Shown one piece after another: positions 42,730 through 53,283 of a DNA stretch of 64,000 nt. Position 1 is the stretch's first letter. Every line of letters begins with the position of its first letter. A model generated the notes under the pieces. That model had not been told where the DNA came from, searched no databases, and saw nothing but the letters and a program-made list of their open reading frames with translations. The position numbers were made by a program, and so were the translations under genes. This stretch comes from Bacillota bacterium. Lineage in GTDB: Bacteria; Bacillota; Clostridia; Oscillospirales; Ruminococcaceae. Location: contig JAEWWT010000010.1 of NCBI GenBank assembly GCA_023396225.1, positions 140,393 to 204,392 on the forward strand. The letters run 5' to 3'.

Positions 42730-45534
42730 ATGCCACAGGATTATAACAATACCTTAAATCTTCCGAAAACCGATTTTTCAATGAGGGGAAATCTTACACA
42801 AAAAGAACCTGTTATGCTTGAAGAATGGGAAAATGACAGAATTTATTATAAGATGGTTGAAAAGAACAGCGATAAACCAAAGTATGTTCTTCACGACGGA
42901 CCTCCATATGCAAATGGTGATATCCACATGGGTACTGCCCTTAACAAGGTTCTCAAGGATATAATTGTAAAATATAAGAATATGAACGGTTACTGTTCAC
43001 CATATATTCCTGGCTGGGATACTCATGGACTTCCTATTGAGTTAAAGGCAATGAAGGAAATCGGTGTTGAGAACGGAGCTATTCCTCCTCTTGAACTCAG
43101 AAAACACTGCAAGGATTTTGCTATGCTTTATGTTGAAAACCAGAAAAAGCAGTTTAAGCGCCTTGGTGTATGGGGCGATTTTGATGATCCATACCTTACT
43201 TTAAAGCCTGAATTTGAAGCAAAGCAGATTGAGATTTTTGGCGAAATGGCTAAGAAGGGTTACATCTATAAGGGCTTGAAGCCTGTTTACTGGTGCCCTG
43301 AATGTCAGACTGCTCTTGCAGAAGCTGAAATCGAATATGCAAATGATCCATGTCATTCTATCTATGTAAAGTTTAAGGTTACGGATGACAAGGGTAAGTT
43401 TACTGCTCTTGGACTTGATCTTGCAAAGACATATTTCGTAATCTGGACAACAACAACATGGACTCTTCCTGGCAACCTTGCAATCTGTCTTGGTCCTGAA
43501 TATGAGTACACTGTTGTCAAGGCTAACGGCGAAAACTATATCATGGCAGCAGAACTTGTTGAACAGACAATGAAGGCTGCAAAGATTGAAGAATATACAA
43601 CTGAAGGCAGATTTACAGGTAAAGAACTTGAATATATAGTTGCAGAGCATCCTTTTATGGGCAGGGATTCACTGATTATTGTCGGTGACCATGTTACTCT
43701 TGAAAGCGGTACAGGCTGTGTTCATACTGCTCCTGGATTCGGTGTTGATGACTTTGAAGTCTGCAAGAAGTATCCGGAGGTTGGCATTGTTGTGCCTGTT
43801 GACTCAAAGGGTATTCTTACTGCTGAAGCTGGCAAGTATCAGGGTCTTGCAACAAATGATGCCAATAAGGTCATTGCAAAGGATCTTGAAGAAAGCGGAG
43901 CATTGTTTGCCCTTGAAAAGATTGTCCATCAGTATCCACACTGCTGGAGATGTAAGGATCCTGTTCTTTTCCGTGCAACAGAGCAGTGGTTCTGTTCAGT
44001 AAACGGCTTCAAGGACGATGCAATCAAGGCAATTGAAAGCGTTCAGTGGATTCCTGAATGGGGTGAAGAACGTATCAAGGGTATGGTTCGTGACAGAAGT
44101 GACTGGTGTATTTCCCGTCAGAGAACATGGGGCGTTCCTATCCCGATTGTTTACTGTAAGGATTGCGGAAAACCTATTATTGATGAAAAAATTATTGATG
44201 CTATTGCGGATCTGTTCAGAAAAGAAGGCTCTGATGCATGGTACTCAAAGGATATAAAGGACATCATTCCTGATTCTATAAAGTGTGAATGCGGATGCAC
44301 AGACTTTATCAAGGAAATGGATATCATGGATGTTTGGTTCGACAGTGGTGTAACTCACTCTGCTGTTCTTGATGAAAGAGGACTTCCTGCACCTGCTGAC
44401 CTTTACCTTGAAGGCGCAGATCAGTACAGAGGATGGTTCCAGTCATCACTTCTCACATCTGTTGCATGGAAGGGCGTTGCTCCTTATAAGGCTGTCTGTA
44501 CACATGGATGGGTTGTTGACGGCGAAGGCAAGACAATGCATAAGTCTCTTGGAAATGGTGTTTCTCCTGATGAAATTACAGAACAGTATGGCGCAGATAT
44601 TCTCAGACTTTGGGTTGCTTCATCTGACTATCATTCAGATATAAGACTTTCAAAGGAAATCTTAAAACAGCTTTCTGACACATATAAGAAGATCAGAAAC
44701 ACAGCAAGATATATTCTCGGTAACCTCTCCAATGGCGAGGAAGGCTTTGATGTATCAAAGGATATGGCTTCAGACAGTGAACTTCTTGAACTTGACAAAT
44801 GGGCACTTATCAGACTTGATGCTCTTATTGAAAAGGTTAAGGCAGCTTATGATGCATTTGATTTCCATGTTGTTGTTCACAGTATTCATAATTTCTGTGT
44901 AACAGAAATGTCAAACTTCTATCTTGATATTATCAAGGACAGACTTTACTGCACAGGTGAAAAGTCTGCTGAAAGACGTGCTGCACAGACAGCAATGTAT
45001 AAGATTCTCAGCGCTTTAGCAAGACTTATTGCTCCTGTTATGTCATTTACAGCAGAAGAGATTTGGAGATATATGCCTCATGCTGAGGGTGATGACAAGG
45101 AAAGCATTATGCTTAATCAGATGCCTGAAAAGACAAATATCAAGGCTGACGATGCATTCATTGAAAAGTGGAACCTTATCTATCAGCTCCGTGCTGATGC
45201 TACAAAGGCTCTTGAAGTTAAGAGAGCAGAAAAGTATATCGGTGCTTCTCTTGAAGCTCAGGTTACAATTCACTGCAAGTCCGAAGAAAACTGCAAGAAG
45301 CTTATGGAATACAAGGATCAGCTTTGCAAGGTATTTATTGTTTCAAATGTTGAAATTGTAAATAATACTGACGGACAGTTCAAGAGTGATATATTCGGCG
45401 ATGAATATTCATATAGTGTAGAAAAGGCTACCGGTGAAAAGTGTGAACGCTGCTGGATTTATTCTGAAACAGTAGGACATTGCGCAGATCACCCAACACT
45501 TTGTGAAAGATGTGCAAAGGAAGTAATGAAATAA
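42730..45534 (+). CDS. ileS: Isoleucyl-tRNA synthetase
   Basis: A 934-residue class Ia synthetase. The HIGH motif is PPYANGDIHMGTALNKVLKD (HMGT; about residues 58-77). The editing domain holds FVIWTTTTWTLPGN and GTGCVHTAPGFGVDDF. The KMSKS loop reads GKTMHKSLGN (about 600), with MHKS for MSKS. A C-terminal zinc finger has the ligands CERCWIYSE...CERC. The length and finger match the bacterial IleS1 type, usually mupirocin-sensitive. The short 82-nt spacer is too small for a T-box leader, so control is likely from the upstream cluster. AAGGAG precedes the ATG. Confidence 0.96.
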   Translation: MPQDYNNTLNLPKTDFSMRGNLTQKEPVMLEEWENDRIYYKMVEKNSDKPKYVLHDGPPYANGDIHMGTALNKVLKDIIVKYKNMNGYCSPYIPGWDTHGLPIELKAMKEIGVENGAIPPLELRKHCKDFAMLYVENQKKQFKRLGVWGDFDDPYLTLKPEFEAKQIEIFGEMAKKGYIYKGLKPVYWCPECQTALAEAEIEYANDPCHSIYVKFKVTDDKGKFTALGLDLAKTYFVIWTTTTWTLPGNLAICLGPEYEYTVVKANGENYIMAAELVEQTMKAAKIEEYTTEGRFTGKELEYIVAEHPFMGRDSLIIVGDHVTLESGTGCVHTAPGFGVDDFEVCKKYPEVGIVVPVDSKGILTAEAGKYQGLATNDANKVIAKDLEESGALFALEKIVHQYPHCWRCKDPVLFRATEQWFCSVNGFKDDAIKAIESVQWIPEWGEERIKGMVRDRSDWCISRQRTWGVPIPIVYCKDCGKPIIDEKIIDAIADLFRKEGSDAWYSKDIKDIIPDSIKCECGCTDFIKEMDIMDVWFDSGVTHSAVLDERGLPAPADLYLEGADQYRGWFQSSLLTSVAWKGVAPYKAVCTHGWVVDGEGKTMHKSLGNGVSPDEITEQYGADILRLWVASSDYHSDIRLSKEILKQLSDTYKKIRNTARYILGNLSNGEEGFDVSKDMASDSELLELDKWALIRLDALIEKVKAAYDAFDFHVVVHSIHNFCVTEMSNFYLDIIKDRLYCTGEKSAERRAAQTAMYKILSALARLIAPVMSFTAEEIWRYMPHAEGDDKESIMLNQMPEKTNIKADDAFIEKWNLIYQLRADATKALEVKRAEKYIGASLEAQVTIHCKSEENCKKLMEYKDQLCKVFIVSNVEIVNNTDGQFKSDIFGDEYSYSVEKATGEKCERCWIYSETVGHCADHPTLCERCAKEVMK

Positions 45535-45546
45535 TAATTTAAGTAT

Positions 45547-45580
45547 AAGCTGCTGTGGCTGTAAGTGTTACAGCAGCTTT
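45547..45580 (+). terminator. Hairpin between ileS and lspA
   Basis: A 10-nt arm at 45547-45556 pairs with 45570-45579 (AAGCTGCTGT with ACAGCAGCTT) around a 13-nt loop. Only three T residues follow, so it is a weak terminator or a processing/stability hairpin rather than a full stop. Confidence 0.5.
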
Positions 45581-45596
45581 GCTGGTTTGGAGAAAT

Positions 45597-46091
45597 ATGA
45601 TTTTTATTTCACTAATTATAACAGTGCTGCTGATCGGAGCTGATCAGTACATCAAATACTGGGCTGAAACAAATCTTGTTCCTGGAACAACCCAATCTGT
45701 TATAAAGATTGGTGATACGGAAATATTCAATCTGACATACTGTGAAAACAGAGGAGCGGCTTTCAGCTTTCTAAGCGGAAAGCAAACGTTGCTTATTGCT
45801 ATAACAATTGTTGCTCTCATTGCTATTACTGTGTTTGTTCTGCGTTCAAAAAGCAAAAGTATACTTTTGTTTACAGCGTATACACTCATTATTTCAGGTG
45901 GAATCGGAAACCTTATTGACAGAGTATCACAAGGGTATGTAATTGACTATATAGAGTTCAGAATGTTCAACTTTGCAATATTCAATTTTGCTGATATATG
46001 TGTTGTTATTGGTGGTATGCTTATGGTACTGTATGTTTTCATAACTGAAAGAAAAGCAATGCAGATTTCCAATGGTGAAACTAATGGATGA
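45597..46091 (+). CDS. lspA: Signal peptidase II (lipoprotein signal peptidase)
   Basis: A 164-residue membrane aspartyl protease with four transmembrane helices. It removes signal peptides from lipoproteins such as the LRR protein at 24565. The catalytic Asp residues lie in GGIGNLIDRVSQGYVIDYIEF (about residue 108) and FNFADICVVIG (about 134). NRGAAFSFL (about 55-63) is the substrate-binding loop. ATG at 45597 has TTGGAGAA upstream. It overlaps rluD by 8 nt, the common lspA-rluD pairing. Confidence 0.94.
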   Translation: MIFISLIITVLLIGADQYIKYWAETNLVPGTTQSVIKIGDTEIFNLTYCENRGAAFSFLSGKQTLLIAITIVALIAITVFVLRSKSKSILLFTAYTLIISGGIGNLIDRVSQGYVIDYIEFRMFNFAIFNFADICVVIGGMLMVLYVFITERKAMQISNGETNG

Positions 46092-46986
46092 GCATATTTT
46101 TACTGTTGATAATATTGACAGTGAAACAAGAATTGATAAATGGATATGCAGTCAGGACATCGAGCTTACACGTTCAATGATTCAGAAACTTATTAAAGAT
46201 GGAAATGTTACTGTCAATGAAAAAGCAGTTTCAAAAAGTTACAATGTTTCTGTTGGTGATGTTGTTTCAATAAATATTCCGGAGCCTAAAGTGCTTGATG
46301 TTTGTCCGCAGAATATTCCTGTAGAAATAGTGTATCAGGACGATGACCTGCTGGTTGTAAACAAACCAAAAGGTATGGTTGTTCATCCTGCGGCAGGAAA
46401 TTATGACGGAACGCTTGTCAATGCTCTGCTTTATCATTGCAGAGGTCAGCTTTCTTCCATAAATGGTGTTATCCGTCCGGGAATAGTTCATAGAATTGAC
46501 AAGGATACAAGCGGATTGCTTATTGTTGCAAGAAATGATAAGTCACATCTTGACCTTGCTGAGCAGATAAAGGCACATTCTTTTACAAGAGAATATGAGG
46601 CGGTTGTCTGCGGCAGACTGAAAGAGCCATCGGGGACAATTGATTTACCTATTGGCAGACATCCGATTGACAGAAAGAAAATGTGTGTTACGGATAAAAA
46701 CTCAAGGAATGCCGTTACGGACTATTTTACAATACAGGAATATGATAAACATTCTCATATAAGACTTAAGCTTCATACAGGACGGACTCATCAGATTAGA
46801 GTGCATATGTCATACGTTGGACATGCAGTGTTGGGTGATGAAGTATACGGTAAAAAGTCGCCTTTATGTGAAGGTCAATGCCTTCATGCAAAGAAAATCG
46901 GTTTTATTCATCCGACGACAAAAGAGTATATGGAATTTGACAGTGATTTGCCTGACTATTTTAAAAAAGTACTAAAAAATATTTGA
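46084..46986 (+). CDS. RluA/RluD family pseudouridine synthase
   Basis: A 300-residue enzyme for pseudouridine in large-subunit rRNA. The N-terminal S4 domain is DKWICSQDIELTRSMIQKLI with VNEKAV. The catalytic domain has LLVVNKPKGMVVHPAAG (about residues 91-107), the catalytic Asp in GIVHRIDKDTSGLLIVA (about 137-153), and LHTGRTHQIRVHMSYVGHAVLGD. ATG at 46084 has AATGGTGA upstream; an in-frame ATG at 46072 also exists inside lspA. Its place after lspA fits RluD, but the exact target uridines are inferred. Confidence 0.92.
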   Translation: MDEHIFTVDNIDSETRIDKWICSQDIELTRSMIQKLIKDGNVTVNEKAVSKSYNVSVGDVVSINIPEPKVLDVCPQNIPVEIVYQDDDLLVVNKPKGMVVHPAAGNYDGTLVNALLYHCRGQLSSINGVIRPGIVHRIDKDTSGLLIVARNDKSHLDLAEQIKAHSFTREYEAVVCGRLKEPSGTIDLPIGRHPIDRKKMCVTDKNSRNAVTDYFTIQEYDKHSHIRLKLHTGRTHQIRVHMSYVGHAVLGDEVYGKKSPLCEGQCLHAKKIGFIHPTTKEYMEFDSDLPDYFKKVLKNI

Positions 46987-46993
46987 GGTTATT

Positions 46994-47815
46994 ATGGGTT
47001 TTGATATTTCTAAGGTTTTTCTAATTACAGATCTTGACGGAACACTTATTCCGCATAGCAAAATACTGTCAGAAAAGGATCTGAAAGCAATAGACAGATT
47101 CAGACAGCACGGAGGTAAATTTACAATTGCAACAGGACGTATTATTCAATCTGCAAGTAAGTATTACGATCAGCTTGAAACTGACGTTCCTGTAATTCTC
47201 TGCAATGGCGGGATGATATATGACAGGGTAAATAACGAAGTGCTCAGGCATCATATTCTTGGCAAAAATGTAAGACCTTTTGTTGAAGAAGTAATTGAAA
47301 AATATCCTTTCATCGGTGTTGAACTTGACTTTGATAAAAATATTTATGTTGCGAATATGACTGATTTTGAGCAGATGCATATTAAACTTACAGGCATTAA
47401 AGTTACTGAAAAGAAGCTTAAAGATATTCCTGACGGATGGGACAAGGTTCTGTTTACAATGGATAATGATTTTATTCCTGAATTCAGGGACTATTGCCTT
47501 TCAAAAAATGTTGAGAATGCTGTCTTTGTTCCATCAGGCAAAAGCTTTTTTGAGATGCTCCCTGCAAACTGTTCTAAGGGAAGTTCATTGAAGGATCTTA
47601 TTGAAATCTGCGGGCTTGAGGATTACACAATTGCAGCAATCGGCGACTTTGACAATGATATTGAAATGATTAAATATGCTCATATAGGTGCTGCTCCTGC
47701 AAATGCCATTGACATAGTTAAGGAAAATGCTGATATTGTAATGAAAGCTACATGCAATGACGGTGCAGTTGCGGAATTAATCGAATATTTATTTGAAAAG
47801 AGCAAAGAAGTTTAA
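46994..47815 (+). CDS. Cof-type HAD-IIB sugar phosphatase-like hydrolase
   Basis: A 273-residue hydrolase. HAD motif I is ITDLDGTLIP (nucleophile Asp about residue 13, catalytic Asp two later), motif II ATGRI (about 44), motif III Lys in KGSSLKDLIEICG (about 193) and motif IV AIGDFDNDIEMIKYA (about 213-227). The large C2B cap lies between motifs II and III. The family dephosphorylates sugar phosphates and similar metabolites. The substrate here is not known. It starts 8 nt after rluD with GAGGTTATT before the ATG. Confidence 0.88.
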   Translation: MGFDISKVFLITDLDGTLIPHSKILSEKDLKAIDRFRQHGGKFTIATGRIIQSASKYYDQLETDVPVILCNGGMIYDRVNNEVLRHHILGKNVRPFVEEVIEKYPFIGVELDFDKNIYVANMTDFEQMHIKLTGIKVTEKKLKDIPDGWDKVLFTMDNDFIPEFRDYCLSKNVENAVFVPSGKSFFEMLPANCSKGSSLKDLIEICGLEDYTIAAIGDFDNDIEMIKYAHIGAAPANAIDIVKENADIVMKATCNDGAVAELIEYLFEKSKEV

Positions 47816-47905
47816 ATTTGAAGTATTATAATAAATTTTCAATATTATAATAATAAATTATGTTTATACTATAATAAGTATAAAATGGGAAAGGAAGGTC
47901 TAAAT

Positions 47906-48748
47906 ATGGACTCTACAATTAAGAAGCAGTTGGAAATAACCGCCTGCAAAGTGAGAATGGGCATTATTGAAGGCGTTTATAATGCAAAATCTGGTCATCC
48001 AGGCGGTTCTCTTTCTATAGCAGATACTTTGACATATTTATATTTTGCTAAAATGAATGTTGATCCTAAAAATCCGAAAATGGAGGATAGGGACAGACTT
48101 GTTCTTTCCAAGGGACATTGCGCTCCTGGCCTTTATTCTGTTCTTGCAGAAAGAGGATTTTTTGATAAATCTGAGCTGAAAACTCTCAGACATATAGGGT
48201 CATTCCTTCAGGGACATCCTGATATGAAGCATACTCCTGGTGTAGATATGAGTACAGGTTCTCTCGGTCAGGGCATTTCTGCCGCTTGCGGTATGGCTTT
48301 ATCAGGTAAGCTTACTTGTGATTCTTATAAGGTTTATGCTATCCTCGGAGACGGTGAAATTGAAGAGGGTCAGGTTTGGGAAGCATCTATGTTTGCAGCT
48401 CATAACAAACTTGATAACCTTGTTGCTATTATAGATAATAACGGACTTCAGATTGACGGTAAGGTTACTGAAGTATGTTCACCTATGCCTATTACAGATA
48501 AGTTTGAAGCATTTGGCTGGCATGTAATTACTATGAACGCTCATGATTTTGATGATATTGAACGTGCATTTGATGAAGCTGAAAAGATCAACGGCAAGCC
48601 TGTTGCTATTGTTCAGACAAGTGTCAAGGGCAAGAATATTTCATTCATGGAGAACAATGTAAGCTGGCATGGAGCTGCTCCTAATAAGGAACAGTATGAC
48701 ACAGCAATGAGTGAACTTACTAAGAAATTAGAAAGCTTGGGGGGCTAA
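47906..48748 (+). CDS. Transketolase, N-terminal (TPP-binding) subunit
   Basis: A 280-residue half-enzyme. It carries the thiamine-diphosphate site: GHPGGSLSIADTLTYLYF (about residues 30-47), LSKGHCAPGLYSVLAERG, TGSLGQGISAACGMAL and the metal/TPP motif ILGDGEIEEGQVWEASMFAAHNKLDNLVAIIDNNG (GDG...NN, about 147-181). ATG at 47906 has AAAGGAAGG upstream. The second half is encoded 5 nt downstream, and together they make the pentose-phosphate enzyme that also supplies erythrose 4-phosphate for the aro pathway. The spacer upstream holds a possible -10 TATAAT at 47870-47875. Confidence 0.93.
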   Translation: MDSTIKKQLEITACKVRMGIIEGVYNAKSGHPGGSLSIADTLTYLYFAKMNVDPKNPKMEDRDRLVLSKGHCAPGLYSVLAERGFFDKSELKTLRHIGSFLQGHPDMKHTPGVDMSTGSLGQGISAACGMALSGKLTCDSYKVYAILGDGEIEEGQVWEASMFAAHNKLDNLVAIIDNNGLQIDGKVTEVCSPMPITDKFEAFGWHVITMNAHDFDDIERAFDEAEKINGKPVAIVQTSVKGKNISFMENNVSWHGAAPNKEQYDTAMSELTKKLESLGG

Positions 48749-48753
48749 TCATA

Positions 48754-49704
48754 ATGGCTGATGTAATCAAAAAAGCTACCAGAGAAAGTTACGGTGAAGC
48801 TCTTGTTGAGCTTGCTGAAAAATATCCTGATTTATATGTACTTGATGCAGACCTTGCTGCTGCAACAAAGACAGGTTTATTCAAGAAAGCATATCCAGAA
48901 AGATTTATTGACTGCGGAATTGCAGAAGCAAATATGATGGGTGTTGCTGCAGGTCTTGCTGCAACAGGCAAAAAGGTTTTTGCAAGCTCATTTGCTATGT
49001 TTGCTGCGGGAAGAGCATTTGAAATTGTAAGAAATACAATTGGATATCCTCACCTTAATGTTAATATTGGTGCAACACATGCCGGTATTTCAGTTGGTGA
49101 AGATGGTGCAACTCATCAGTGCAATGAAGATATTGCGTTAATGAGAACAATTCCAGGCATGATAATTATCAATCCATCTGACGATGTTGAAGCAAAGGCT
49201 GCTGTTGAGGCTGCTCTCAATATCGATGGTCCTGTTTATTTAAGATTCGGACGTCTTGCTACCCCTGTTTTCAACGATAAGGATACTTATAAGTTTGAAG
49301 TAGGCAAGGGAGTTCAGTTAAAGGATGGCAAGGATGTTTCTATTATTGCAACAGGTCTTATGGTAAATGAAGCTCTTGAAGCTGCAAAGGCTCTTGAAGC
49401 ACAGGGCATTTCAGCAAGAGTAGTTAATATCCATACAATCAAGCCTATTGACAAGGCTATCATTGAAAAGGCTGCTAAGGAAACAGGCGTAATTGTTACA
49501 GCTGAAGAACACAGCGTTATCGGCGGACTTGGCTCTGCAGTATGCGATGTTGTTACTGAAACATGTCCTGTTCCGGTTGTTAAGGTTGGCGTAAATGATG
49601 TTTACGGACATTCAGGTCCTGCTGGTGATCTTCTCAAGGAATTTGGATTATCTGCAGAAAACATCATTGAAAAGGTTAAGTATGCAGTCACTTTGAAGAA
49701 GTAG
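48754..49704 (+). CDS. Transketolase, C-terminal (pyrimidine-binding) subunit
   Basis: A 316-residue partner of the preceding subunit. The pyrimidine-binding domain has ESYGEALVELAEKYPDLYVLDADLA, the catalytic Glu region RFIDCGIAEANMMGVAAGLA (about residues 50-69), FASSFAMFAAGRAFE, and GATHAGISVGEDGATHQCNEDIALMR. The C-terminal domain (about 190-310) begins DVSIIATGLMVNEALEAA and includes TAEEHSVIGGLGSA and GHSGPAGDLL. Split transketolases are common in Clostridia. Confidence 0.93.
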   Translation: MADVIKKATRESYGEALVELAEKYPDLYVLDADLAAATKTGLFKKAYPERFIDCGIAEANMMGVAAGLAATGKKVFASSFAMFAAGRAFEIVRNTIGYPHLNVNIGATHAGISVGEDGATHQCNEDIALMRTIPGMIIINPSDDVEAKAAVEAALNIDGPVYLRFGRLATPVFNDKDTYKFEVGKGVQLKDGKDVSIIATGLMVNEALEAAKALEAQGISARVVNIHTIKPIDKAIIEKAAKETGVIVTAEEHSVIGGLGSAVCDVVTETCPVPVVKVGVNDVYGHSGPAGDLLKEFGLSAENIIEKVKYAVTLKK

Positions 49705-49740
49705 TAACATTATAATTGACAGTAAGATTGAGGTAAAATA

Positions 49741-49941
49741 ATGAGTACAAAAATTAAAACAGGTTCTAACATTGCATTTCTAGCCGGAGGTTTGTGTTTT
49801 TTTGTTTCACGTTTTTGTGTAAATTATCTTTCTGACTTTTCAAGGGGATTTTTTGATGGTATGGCTGCTACTGCCTTTACTATAAGTGTTATTTTGCTTA
49901 TAGTAAATACAATAAAAACACACAAGAATATTAATTCATAA
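49741..49941 (+). CDS. Small two-helix membrane protein
   Basis: A 66-residue protein that I do not recognise. Two hydrophobic segments (about residues 9-27 and 41-57) are joined by a short loop with Phe/Asp/Gly (LSDFSRGFFDGM), and the C-terminus is basic. Such small proteins of unknown role occur behind transketolase or other housekeeping genes in Clostridia. GAGGTAAAA precedes the ATG. A hairpin follows at 49962-49991. Confidence 0.65.
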   Translation: MSTKIKTGSNIAFLAGGLCFFVSRFCVNYLSDFSRGFFDGMAATAFTISVILLIVNTIKTHKNINS

Positions 49942-49961
49942 TTGTTAATAATCAAATATAG

Positions 49962-49991
49962 TTAGAGGGCGGTATTTTTATCGCCCTCTAA
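49962..49991. terminator. GC-rich hairpin after the small membrane protein
   Basis: Perfect 10-bp arms (49962-49971 and 49982-49991) enclose a 10-nt loop. The downstream sequence is TATTCGG rather than a T run, so it is a weak or factor-aided terminator. Confidence 0.6.
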
Positions 49992-50020
49992 TATTCGGAA
50001 CTTTCCTGTAAATTTGCGAA

Positions 50021-50056
50021 AGGAGAAATGCTTTCTTTGAAAGCATTATCATAAAA
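50021..50056 (+). promoter_or_regulatory. Shine-Dalgarno plus spacer hairpin of the DUF6472 gene
   Basis: AGGAGA at 50021-50026 is 30 nt from the ATG at 50057. AATGCTTTC (50027-50035), loop TTT, GAAAGCATT (50039-50047) form a perfect 9-bp hairpin, leaving exactly 9 nt to the ATG. Stem sequence (ATGCTTYC...GRAAGCAT), sizes and spacing match the ung element at 13259-13296. Confidence 0.62.
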
Positions 50057-52230
<2,174 letters not shown>

Positions 52231-52234
52231 TTGT

Positions 52235-52268
52235 AGCGGGTATACAGATTTTGCATACCCGCTTTTTA
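52235..52268 (+). terminator. Terminator after ligA
   Basis: AGCGGGTAT (52235-52243) pairs with ATACCCGCT (52255-52263) and is followed by TTTTT. Confidence 0.88.
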
Positions 52269-52289
52269 TGTGTATGTGACAAAAAAGCC

Positions 52290-52318
52290 TTGACAAATAT
52301 GTTAACATGTGATATATT
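52290..52318 (+). promoter_or_regulatory. Sigma-A promoter of smpB-ssrA
   Basis: TTGACA (52290-52295), 17 bp, TATATT (52313-52318). It lies directly after the ligA terminator and about 33 nt before the smpB start. Confidence 0.82.
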
Positions 52319-52350
52319 TAATTATTACCGATAAGGAGATGAAATCTGCT

Positions 52351-52818
52351 GTGAAAAGTGAAAATTTCAAGAATATTTCTGAAAATAGAAAAGTCAGACA
52401 TGAATACTTCATTCTTGAAAGCTATGAAGCAGGTGTTGAACTGGTCGGTACAGAAGTTAAATCTATCCGAAATGGCAGTGTGAATCTTAAAGACAGCTGG
52501 TGTTCCATTGACAACGGCGAGCTTTATGTTAAAGGCATGCATATTTCTCCATATGAGCATGGCAATATTTTTAACCGTGACCCATTGAGAGAAAGAAAGC
52601 TTTTACTTCACAAAAAGGAAATTATGAAGCTGCTTGGAATGATAAAGCAGGATGGTTTGACTTTGATTCCTATATCTCTTTACTTTAAAGGCTCTAAGGT
52701 GAAAATGCAGGTGGGTGTTTGCAAAGGTAAAAAGCTTCACGATAAACGTGATGATTTGGCTGCAAGATCTGCAAAGCGTGATATTGAAAGAGCAATAAAA
52801 GAAAAGAATATGCAGTAA
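52351..52818 (+). CDS. smpB: SsrA-binding protein SmpB
   Basis: A 155-residue partner of tmRNA in trans-translation. The RNA-binding beta barrel shows NRKVRHEYFILESYEAGVEL then VGTEVKSIRNGSVNLKDSW (about residues 12-48) and HISPYEHGNIFNRDPLRERKLLLH (about 69-92). The C-terminal tail KLHDKRDDLAARSAKRDIERA, which enters the ribosome decoding site, is present. The start is probably GTG 52351, 12 nt after AAGGAG; an ATG at 52339 abuts the SD. The tmRNA gene begins only 3 nt after the stop, which is unusually close. Confidence 0.93.
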   Translation: MKSENFKNISENRKVRHEYFILESYEAGVELVGTEVKSIRNGSVNLKDSWCSIDNGELYVKGMHISPYEHGNIFNRDPLRERKLLLHKKEIMKLLGMIKQDGLTLIPISLYFKGSKVKMQVGVCKGKKLHDKRDDLAARSAKRDIERAIKEKNMQ

Positions 52819-52821
52819 CAT

Positions 52822-53172
52822 GGGGATGTAAAGGCTTCGACGGGGATTTTGAATCACGATAAGCGAGTAGAGAACGTGCCAAACTCTTTAAACGGCACAC
52901 GTTTTAAAATTAGACGACAACGATAATTTTGAATTAGCAGCTGCTTAATTGCTGCTCGTCTGTCTTTGAAGTACCACGGTCTTAGAACAGGCGCCGATTA
53001 GTGGTGAACGCTATGCAGAAGTACCTGCGTCTGTATAGTGTATTGCAGGTTACTGAGTGGAACAGGATGTTTGTCAACTGTTCTGCGAGGGAATGTTGAT
53101 GACAAACTACACTCGTAGAAGTTCGTGTGGATAGGTTTTCGGACACGGGTTCAATTCCCGTCATCTCCACCA
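52822..53172 (+). ncRNA. ssrA: Transfer-messenger RNA (tmRNA)
   Basis: The 5' end GGGGATGTAAAGGCTTCGAC and the 3' end GGTTCAATTCCCGTCATCTC plus CACCA form the tRNA-like domain: the 7-bp acceptor GGGGATG/CATCTCC with encoded CCA, and a T-arm GGTTCAATTCC. The tag frame near 52913-52948 reads ...DDNDNFELAAA then TAA, which fits known clostridial tags ending in LAAA. Pseudoknot-like paired segments follow the tag. It rescues stalled ribosomes together with SmpB. The length of 351 nt is normal. Confidence 0.96.
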
Positions 53173-53203
53173 TGAAAACCCACATACAAAAATCATATGT
53201 GGT

Positions 53204-53237
53204 AAAAAGCTTCAAGCGTTATGCTTGAAGCTTTTTT
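53204..53237 (+). terminator. Terminator of smpB-ssrA
   Basis: A 14-nt arm AAAAAGCTTCAAGC (53204-53217) pairs with 53223-53236 around GTTAT and ends in TTTTTT. It lies 31 nt after the mature tmRNA end. Confidence 0.9.
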
Positions 53238-53283
53238 GTGTGGCAAAATAACAAATAAAATTACTGCTGTTTATTCATTATTA

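Noticed and set aside
52982..53215. 77-codon minus-strand ORF with a peptide containing VEMTGIEPVSE
   Set aside because: It is antisense to the 3' half of tmRNA. Such translations appear in databases because of the conserved tRNA-like end; there is no SD and no independent support.
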